From contig JAICQC010000113.1 in the NCBI GenBank assembly GCA_025938055.1, forward strand, positions 1-11,164: a stretch of 11,164 nucleotides of DNA. Reading direction: 5' to 3'. The notes under the pieces were generated by a model. The model saw only the letters and a program-made list of their open reading frames with translations, was not told where the DNA came from and did not search any database. This DNA comes from Anaerolineales bacterium. Its GTDB lineage: Bacteria > Chloroflexota > Anaerolineae > Anaerolineales > Villigracilaceae. The translations under genes and the position numbers were made by a program. The first letter of the stretch is position 1. Each line of letters starts with the position of its first letter. Positions 6,415 through 11,164 of this stretch are shown piece after piece.

Positions 6415-8115
6415 CTAAGTTTGAAAACGGCTTCGAAGCTGCCTGATGAAGTTGCTGGCTTTATTAGCATAAGGCGAGAGGTTTTCCCTCAATTTCTCTA
6501 GATCCATAAAGAAAATAGAACCAGAGAAATTCTTATTTACTTTGTTTTCACGCTCATCCCCATAGTTACTGCTATAGTAGGTATAGAGATAGCTCTTGCC
6601 AGCATAATAATCTGCGCCGCGGAGAGGGATGCGATTAAGAACTACGCCAACCACCTTGGCTCCGACTGACTTGACATGCTCCATAGAGGCTTTAGCCAAG
6701 GACTGGCGCGTATGAGCGGGCCTGACCACTAACAGAACCCCATCCACCTTGGACGCGAGGATCATCGCATCGGGAACGAACAAAGGTGGCCCATCAATAA
6801 TAACAACATCAGCGACTTCTTCCAACTCGGACAGGAATAGCTCCATTTTCTCGGAACTCAACAGTTCGGCAGGGTCGGGAGGCTTATTACCAGCAGTAAG
6901 TACTGCTATTTGCCTAACTTCTTTAATTCCCACCCTCCAATCGAAGACATCGCGGGCAAACACCACGTCAGCCAAACCCTCCTCGTTCTGCAGGTTAAAA
7001 AGTTTATGGATTTTCGGCTTGCGCAAGTCAGCGTCGAGCAAAAACACTTTTTTACCTCTTTGGGCGATGGACAGGGCCAGATTGACAGCCACCGAAGTTT
7101 TTCCATCCCCGATATCTGGGCTGGTGATGAGGATGGTCTTCAGGCGTTGGCCCATTTCTGCTAAATCAATTTCAGTCCTTAAGGCACGGAACGGCTCAGT
7201 TAACGGGTGATTTGAATTGTCTGCATCGTATAGCCGGTTTTCACTCATTCTATCTGCCTGCTCAAAAATACGTCCAAGAATGGGAGCTGAAAACAGACGC
7301 ATCACATCGTTGGGAGATTTCAGAGTGTCGTCCAGATATTCAAGCAGATAGGCTTCGCAAGCTGCCAAGACAAATCCAACGACTGCCGCCAGCAGTATGG
7401 TCAGTCCTTTCATGGAACCGATGGGATTGGATGGTACTTCAGCAGATGCAATGATTGTCAGCGTATTGATTGCCCCCTGTTGCGTGTTTGAGAGCAATAA
7501 ACCGTAATTATTTTCCATGGTGCTCAGCTTTGACTCTAAGGAAGAAATCTGGTTTTGTTTGTCAGTAATTTGCTGGGCGCTAAACGTATCGGCCAGCTCT
7601 TCTTGCAGTTTCTCGATTTCGGCCTCGGTTTCTTGGATCTGTGCTTCGAGATTGTTCAAACGCTGGTGAACGAACTCCTGACGTCCTCGTTCCTCAGACT
7701 GGCCGCTGACGGGACTCAGAAGGATCAGTTGGGCGGCTAATTCGTTGGCAACTGTCTGCGCGCGTTCCGGGTCAATGTCATTGACGGCGATCTCGATCAA
7801 TTGGGTGTTAGGTAAGGCCCGGGCGATGTACTCGGGCAATTGATTCATCCCCAGAGTATTCTTGGTTGCGTTGCGGACTATCTCTCGATTGGCAAGGTCG
7901 GCGTAAGCCGCGGCCAGTTGTTGGCCTAAGAGTAATTCGTTGCTGGAGGGATTGGGATTGTTGATGGTTGTACCAATCATAAGGGTAGTGCGGGCCTGGT
8001 AAATCGCAGGCTGACGCAGGATGCTCAGGGAGCTGAAAATTGCAGCTATTAGAGTTGAGGCAACCACTAACCACCACCACTTGCGTAATGGGAAGATATA
8101 TTTGTTCAGTTCCAT
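6415..8115 (-). CDS. Wzc-like polysaccharide co-polymerase / BY-family tyrosine kinase
   Basis: The protein has 566 residues. A Wzz-type N-terminal part has a membrane segment at about 13-33, an extracytoplasmic region with a likely coiled coil at 141-208, the proline motif PSNP (228-231) and a second membrane segment at about 236-258. A cytoplasmic kinase domain follows: E307-xx-R310-xx-R313 (the oligomerisation motif of BY-kinases), Walker A SPDIGDGKTS with K339, Walker A' VFLLDADLRK with D361, and Walker B VVIIDGPP with D441. A tyrosine cluster spans 503-518, with seven tyrosines. Such proteins control chain length and export of capsule or exopolysaccharide through cycles of autophosphorylation. 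A tail of about 48 residues follows the cluster, which is unusual because the cluster normally ends the protein. The ATG at 8115 has a weak GGGG six bases upstream. It is last in the minus-strand block. Confidence 0.92.
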   Translation of the reverse strand: MELNKYIFPLRKWWWLVVASTLIAAIFSSLSILRQPAIYQARTTLMIGTTINNPNPSSNELLLGQQLAAAYADLANREIVRNATKNTLGMNQLPEYIARALPNTQLIEIAVNDIDPERAQTVANELAAQLILLSPVSGQSEERGRQEFVHQRLNNLEAQIQETEAEIEKLQEELADTFSAQQITDKQNQISSLESKLSTMENNYGLLLSNTQQGAINTLTIIASAEVPSNPIGSMKGLTILLAAVVGFVLAACEAYLLEYLDDTLKSPNDVMRLFSAPILGRIFEQADRMSENRLYDADNSNHPLTEPFRALRTEIDLAEMGQRLKTILITSPDIGDGKTSVAVNLALSIAQRGKKVFLLDADLRKPKIHKLFNLQNEEGLADVVFARDVFDWRVGIKEVRQIAVLTAGNKPPDPAELLSSEKMELFLSELEEVADVVIIDGPPLFVPDAMILASKVDGVLLVVRPAHTRQSLAKASMEHVKSVGAKVVGVVLNRIPLRGADYYAGKSYLYTYYSSNYGDERENKVNKNFSGSIFFMDLEKLRENLSPYANKASNFIRQLRSRFQT

Positions 8116-8165
8116 GGGTTACCCCGAATCGAGTAAAAGTTGCTGTAGTTATCTTCAAACATAGT

Positions 8166-8187
8166 ATCACCTTACCTCATTGGTGAT
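8166..8187. repeat. Short inverted repeat ATCACC-N10-GGTGAT in the kinase leader
   Basis: ATCACC at 8166-8171 pairs perfectly with GGTGAT at 8182-8187 around ten bases. It lies about 50 bases upstream of the kinase start. It could be an operator half-site pair or an mRNA hairpin near the ribosome entry region. It is short enough to be chance. Confidence 0.3.
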
Positions 8188-8444
8188 GCCTCTCCACGTG
8201 TATGCGGCCAGCCCGGCCGAGGTGTAGATGTTATTGCGATGCGACATGTGGCAGACAAACCGTAGGCAAATGCTCCTTTATATCAGAATGCCCGGCATAT
8301 AGTAGACAATACTGGAGACGAACCGGTAAAATACCCGTTTTTAACGGCTGCACATCCCTGTGCTGGGTGGCTAATGAACTATAGTCATGACGCAGCAATC
8401 TTAATTTGGTAACAGGAAATGGGAAACTTTACCCAAGACAAATC

Positions 8445-8463
8445 CTCCGCCCTCTGGGCGGAG
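8445..8463. repeat. Strong GC-rich hairpin CTCCGCCC-TCT-GGGCGGAG
   Basis: An 8-bp perfect stem with a 3-base loop stands in otherwise mixed sequence. Neither side carries a T-run: the minus strand continues GATTTGTC and the + strand TTAGGCTTTC. It therefore does not qualify as a standard intrinsic terminator for the glycosyltransferase pair, although a weak pause or a REP-like element is possible. Confidence 0.5.
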
Positions 8464-8520
8464 TTAGGCTTTCTCCATGTCTGAAAACACCATAAAAAAG
8501 CCCTTATGAACAATGTCAAG

Positions 8521-8551
8521 AGCCTGCTGCAGGGTACACAGGTGGCAGGCT
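8521..8551. repeat. Inverted repeat AGCCTGC-N17-GCAGGCT
   Basis: AGCCTGC (8521-8527) and GCAGGCT (8545-8551) are perfect reverse complements. One G-U and one A-T pair extend the stem outward to 8519/8553. It lies 124 bases beyond the stop of the family 4 glycosyltransferase gene. On the minus strand it directly precedes and slightly overlaps the TTGACA at 8519-8514. There is no adjoining T-run. Confidence 0.35.
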
Positions 8552-8674
8552 TTCAATGGTATGGTGAACCAGTGTGGGACGTTTTTCAGGGCTGGGTGTG
8601 AAATTGTTGATTTTCGTACTGAAATGAATTTGCGGCAGTACAAACAGATGGCCGATGAGCCACAAAAGATAACC

Positions 8675-9877
8675 TCAATGTTGAGCGGAGGCCGCCTTCT
8701 GATAAAGGGCTTCTATAGGATGGCAGGCAACCCGGTAATCATAAGTGGATTGAATCAGATGGCGTCCATTGCGGCTTAATTCATTGGCCAGCCTCTTATC
8801 CTCCAACAAGCTTAGGGTAGCCTGGGCGAAAGACTCAGGAGTATCGGCAACCAGCAAGTGCCGGCCAGACTCAACTGCAATCCCTTCACAGCCAAGTGTG
8901 GTTGAGACAATAGGTAACCCTTGGGCCAAAGCGTTGAGGATTTTAACCCGCATGCCGCCACCAGCCCGAAGCGGAACTACCACCACGCCGGCCGCTTCAT
9001 AATAAGGGGTGGGATCAACCACATAACCGATCACATTAACACCTGAACCATTACTGTTGTAAGCCATAATTTCTGGAGGGGGCTTGGCTCCGACCACATC
9101 AAAAGTGGTTTTAGGCCGCTGCGACTGGATTAGAGGGAAAATCTCGCGCAGAAACCATAAAATACCATCGATATTAGGCGGCCAGAACATGGTGCCGATA
9201 TGGAGAATATGATCGGCCTCAGCACCTCGACTGACCTTAACGACTTTATCGGTATCAATGGCAATCGGAATTACGGTGGCCCCTAGAGATTGGCCGGCAG
9301 CTTCTTGTAGAGCAAATTTATCTTCTTTACTGACAGTTAGGAGACCATCAAAGCGGCGGCAAATCTCTCCTTCGTACTGTTTGAGTAGACGCCAGTCTCG
9401 GCCCAATAGCCATTTCTTAAGGCCAGGAGCCATGGTCTCCCATAAGCGTTTATAAAGAAGCCAGAGAGCATTATGCGCATCTAAAATTTTACCGGCTCCA
9501 GTGACCCGTTCCGCATATTGAGCCATATTAAGCTGGTCCACATGGACAATATCGAACTGCGTTTGGGTAGTAACCTGCTTGATCACTTGGTGCATGGCAT
9601 CTCGATTATCTCGTATCATCAAAAAAGGTTGGCCAGTGACCAGACTCTGGATCATATACCAGCCATCACTCCAGGCCCTACGACGCATAGGGACCGTATA
9701 AACTGCCCGACAGTAATTCTTAAGATGATCAACTTCGGCAGATTGGTCCCCCCGCACAAAAGAAACTAAGGTGACTTCATGGTGCTGGGCTAAATAATTG
9801 AGGACATTCCAGGTTTTGATCTTAGGGCCACTGTCGGGAGGATAGGGAAGCACTTGAGTGAGAAGCAGAACCTTCAT
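8675..9877 (-). CDS. Family 4 glycosyltransferase of a surface-polysaccharide block
   Basis: The protein has 400 residues and a GT-B fold. The N-terminal domain opens with MKVLLLTQVLPYPPDSGPK, where the PP..GPK loop is typical of this subgroup, and has FDIVHVDQLNMAQY near 109-122 and KILDAHNALW near 131-140. The C-terminal domain begins at ILHIGTMFWPPNIDG near 226-240 and carries VPLRAGGGMRVKILNALAQG near 300-319, then LPIVSTTLGCEGI. In many GT4 enzymes an E-x7-E motif lies here. This protein has glycine and asparagine at the two positions, and from memory variation is common in this GGGMRVKIL subgroup. It probably adds a sugar to a lipid-linked polysaccharide precursor on the cytoplasmic face of the membrane; donor and acceptor are unknown. 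The ATG at 9877 follows the stop of the family 2 gene with no gap and has a good AGAGG five bases upstream. Confidence 0.87.
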   Translation of the reverse strand: MKVLLLTQVLPYPPDSGPKIKTWNVLNYLAQHHEVTLVSFVRGDQSAEVDHLKNYCRAVYTVPMRRRAWSDGWYMIQSLVTGQPFLMIRDNRDAMHQVIKQVTTQTQFDIVHVDQLNMAQYAERVTGAGKILDAHNALWLLYKRLWETMAPGLKKWLLGRDWRLLKQYEGEICRRFDGLLTVSKEDKFALQEAAGQSLGATVIPIAIDTDKVVKVSRGAEADHILHIGTMFWPPNIDGILWFLREIFPLIQSQRPKTTFDVVGAKPPPEIMAYNSNGSGVNVIGYVVDPTPYYEAAGVVVVPLRAGGGMRVKILNALAQGLPIVSTTLGCEGIAVESGRHLLVADTPESFAQATLSLLEDKRLANELSRNGRHLIQSTYDYRVACHPIEALYQKAASAQH

Positions 9878-10789
9878 CTAAACCTCTTCCAGTTGAGTAG
9901 CCAAGTGTTGCAGAGAGACCACTGGCCGTCCATAACGACCTCCAGTTAGACGGCGGAGTATCCCATGAATGACAATTTTGAGGGCGGTTGAGGTGTAGAT
10001 CTGTACCTTCAGGAACTGGGCACTGCGGCTCCCATAATGTTTGCGAAAAAAACGAATTCGGCTGCGATATAAATCAGCCTCACGATGGGTCCGCCGGCCA
10101 GCGCTGCTGGCGCCTCCCAGATGAATAACCTTGGCTTCCGGTTGGTACCAGACCTGCCAGCCATGTTTAGCCATGATATAGCACCAGTCAACTTCTTCGG
10201 CATACATAAAATACCCCTCATCAAACCCTCCCACTTCTTGAAAAGCCTGGCGTCTTACCAAGAGGCATGCTCCCTCTACATAATCCACCATCTGTGGACC
10301 TTTCTCCTCTTCAGGACCCAAACTGGGATAGGTATGACCTAACAAGGTGCGCCCCAAACCGGTCAGAATCAGAAATTCTCGCCACTGGTTAGGAAAGGGG
10401 GAATAGGAGGCCTGAAAACTATTATCTGCATTCCGTAACTGAGCTCCGACAATTGCGGCTTTGGGTACTTTCTCCGCCAGGTATAGGAGGCTCTGAATGG
10501 CCCCAGGCGTGGCAAAGGCATCGCTGTTCCATAACAAGAAATAATCTCCCTGCGCTACTTGCATCGCCAGATTATTACCTTTGGCAAAGCCGATATTCTG
10601 ATTATTGGTAATTAGCGATATTTGTGGATATTTTTCCTTGAGCATGGCTTGACTGCCATCGGTGGATGCATTATCAACAACAATGATCTCAAGCTGGAGG
10701 TCACCTTTGTACTGCTCGATGGAGCCAAGGCATTGCGCCAACAGATCTCGAGTATTCCAATTAAGAATGATAATGGATATCTTTGCCAT
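9878..10789 (-). CDS. Family 2 glycosyltransferase, possibly rhamnosyltransferase-like
   Basis: The chosen start gives 303 residues and a GT-A fold. From that start, ISIIILNWNT (4-13) begins the first strand, DNASTDG lies at 39-45, NIGFAKGNN at 65-73, and the metal-binding DXD equivalent NSD at 88-90. YVEGACLLVRR near 166-176 and GGFDEGYFMYAEEVDWCY follow, with the usual acidic catalytic region, then VIHLGG. This pattern is shared with WbbL-like enzymes that add rhamnose or related sugars to membrane-linked glycans. The rhamnose link is only a family tendency. The frame stays open to a TTG at 10837, but the ATG at 10789 begins the conserved fold at once, so I prefer it; neither start has a clear Shine-Dalgarno. 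The gene abuts the family 4 gene directly (TAG then ATG) and was surely cotranscribed with it. Confidence 0.88.
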   Translation of the reverse strand: MAKISIIILNWNTRDLLAQCLGSIEQYKGDLQLEIIVVDNASTDGSQAMLKEKYPQISLITNNQNIGFAKGNNLAMQVAQGDYFLLWNSDAFATPGAIQSLLYLAEKVPKAAIVGAQLRNADNSFQASYSPFPNQWREFLILTGLGRTLLGHTYPSLGPEEEKGPQMVDYVEGACLLVRRQAFQEVGGFDEGYFMYAEEVDWCYIMAKHGWQVWYQPEAKVIHLGGASSAGRRTHREADLYRSRIRFFRKHYGSRSAQFLKVQIYTSTALKIVIHGILRRLTGGRYGRPVVSLQHLATQLEEV

Positions 10790-10911
10790 AGGGATAAACT
10801 GAGTTGATCTATCTATAAGGTTAAAGGGTAGAACCAAAATTCAATTGCGAACATAAATTGCGACGGAATGGACGATAGGTGTAACGACTTTTTCGCCGCA
10901 CCGACAGTATC

Positions 10912-10998
10912 CTAGATACTTACACTAAGATTATGGTCGTCAGGCTTTGGATTGTAGTGAAGAATGAATCTATGTTTCCACTCTTCAAAAAATTTCAT
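10912..10998 (-). CDS. Hypothetical 28-residue ORF sharing the PKPDD tail
   Basis: It runs from ATG at 10998, one base after the previous ORF's stop, to TAG at 10914-10912. The product starts MKFFEEWKHRFILHYN and ends PKPDDHNLSVSI. There is no Shine-Dalgarno; an AT-rich hairpin covers its start codon and the preceding stop. The shared tail argues for common origin with the previous ORF. Whether either is translated is unknown. Confidence 0.2.
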   Translation of the reverse strand: MKFFEEWKHRFILHYNPKPDDHNLSVSI

Positions 10999-11042
10999 CT
11001 TATGAAATCAGAGAATAATTGTCATCAGGCTTCGGTTGTTGA
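10936..11042. repeat. Imperfect direct repeat GTC(G/A)TCAGGCTT(T/C)GG
   Basis: Copy 1 begins at 10936 and copy 2 at 11021, 85 bases apart. The first 15 bases match at 13 positions, and weaker likeness continues through TTGTAG / TTGTTG. Read on the minus strand both copies encode PKPDD, in the two small ORFs described above. Confidence 0.5.
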
Positions 11043-11095
11043 TTATTTACCGGTCCTTGTCTGGGAGCAAGAATATGGATATGTTCTGCAAACAT
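11000..11095 (-). CDS. Hypothetical 31-residue ORF with a PKPDD tail
   Basis: It runs from ATG at 11095 to TAA at 11002-11000. The product starts MFAEHIHILAPRQG and ends QQPKPDDNYSLIS. There is no Shine-Dalgarno. Its C-terminal motif is shared with the next small ORF, where the differences inside the repeated PKPDD codons are third-position and silent. It may be a tiny gene, or a relic of a duplicated gene end. No function can be given. Confidence 0.2.
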   Translation of the reverse strand: MFAEHIHILAPRQGPVNNQQPKPDDNYSLIS

Positions 11096-11098
11096 TTT

Positions 11099-11164
11099 CT
11101 AGATAAAGGTGGCAGAATCGGATCTCTCTATCTGTCCAAACTCATGTAACCCTTCTCGATAACC
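11099..11164 (-). CDS. Possible C-terminal end of a gene entering from the right edge
   Basis: The minus-strand frame is open from the edge to TAG at 11101-11099, giving 21 residues that begin GYREGLHEFG and end SATFI. The composition would suit a real protein tail, but 21 open codons are not significant and no family is recognisable. Its stop is 3 bases before the start of the next small ORF. Confidence 0.2.
   Translation of the reverse strand, partial: GYREGLHEFGQIERSDSATFI

Larger units (their letters stand above)
8116..8674 (-). other. 559-base noncoding stretch with hairpins ahead of the kinase gene
   Basis: No gene could be supported here on either strand: all frames are short or broken, apart from the tail of a small + strand ORF that overlaps the next gene antisense. 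Read on the minus strand, a perfect TTGACA lies at 8519-8514, but the hexamer 17 bases on is TTTATG, a poor -10. A TATAAA lies at 8283-8278 without a good -35. Three hairpins listed separately lie in this stretch. The size and structure would allow a promoter with a long 5' leader for the kinase gene, or a decayed gene. I recognise no riboswitch. Confidence 0.5.
10790..11164. other. Right-edge stretch without a large gene
   Basis: This AT-rich stretch lies upstream of the minus-strand glycosyltransferase genes and should hold their promoter if they are not read through from beyond the edge. I see no convincing -35/-10 pair. AATTGCGA occurs twice, 13 bases apart (10843-10850 and 10856-10863). 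A perfect AT-rich hairpin with 7-bp stem (10992-10998 with 11002-11008) is followed on the minus strand by a T-run, a weak terminator pattern at best. An imperfect direct repeat and small ORFs on the minus strand are listed separately. Confidence 0.5.

Noticed and set aside
8445..8463. The strong hairpin as an intrinsic terminator of the glycosyltransferase pair
   Set aside because: No T-run follows on either strand, and it lies more than 200 bases past the stop codon.
8513..8779. An 88-residue + strand frame at the end of the family 4 glycosyltransferase gene
   Set aside because: About 100 bases are antisense to a well supported gene; no domain is visible and its start has no ribosome site.
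10790..10837. Extension of the family 2 glycosyltransferase to the TTG at 10837
   Set aside because: The extra 16 residues precede the first strand of the fold, match nothing in the family, and the TTG has no ribosome site.
1..11164. CRISPR array, tRNA, rRNA, insertion sequence or phage genes
   Set aside because: Reading by eye found no regularly spaced identical repeats, no cloverleaf-like gene, no transposase or integrase motifs and no conserved rRNA segments. A tool search could still find degenerate cases.

Overview
The window looks like a bacterial chromosome fragment. The best guess is Chloroflexota, perhaps Anaerolineae. This rests on a fused rhamnulose-1-phosphate aldolase/lactaldehyde dehydrogenase next to lutABC and on a one-polypeptide Wzz plus tyrosine-kinase protein. 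Both also occur in other phyla, and no marker gene is present, so the assignment is tentative.

Left third (1-4765, + strand): a catabolic block. A 5'-truncated rhaEW gene is followed by a 102-base gap filled by an imperfect inverted repeat of a roughly 9-base unit. Then come lutA, lutB and lutC, joined by ATGA overlaps. Read together, RhaEW would cleave L-rhamnulose-1-phosphate to DHAP and L-lactaldehyde and oxidise the aldehyde to L-lactate. LutABC would then oxidise the lactate to pyruvate. Transport, isomerase, kinase and regulator genes are not in the window.

Middle (4766-6414): a spacer with a possible weak promoter, a solitary AT-rich CgeB-like glycosyltransferase gene on the + strand, and a noncoding stretch. 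That stretch ends in a clear intrinsic terminator for the minus-strand gene coming from the right.

Right half (6415-10789, minus strand): a surface-polysaccharide block. Transcription runs right to left through a family 2 glycosyltransferase, a family 4 glycosyltransferase with no gap between the two, a 559-base noncoding stretch with several hairpins, and a Wzc-like co-polymerase/BY-kinase. The kinase probably controls assembly or export of a polysaccharide to which the glycosyltransferases add sugars.

The right edge (10790-11164) has no large gene. On the minus strand it carries an open frame running in from the edge and two tiny ORFs spaced 3 and 1 bases apart. The two tiny ORFs share a C-terminal PKPDD-type motif encoded by an imperfect direct repeat. 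This is the least explained part of the window. I found no convincing new defence or mobile system: most of the window fits known families, and the open items are the repeats, leaders and tiny ORFs.
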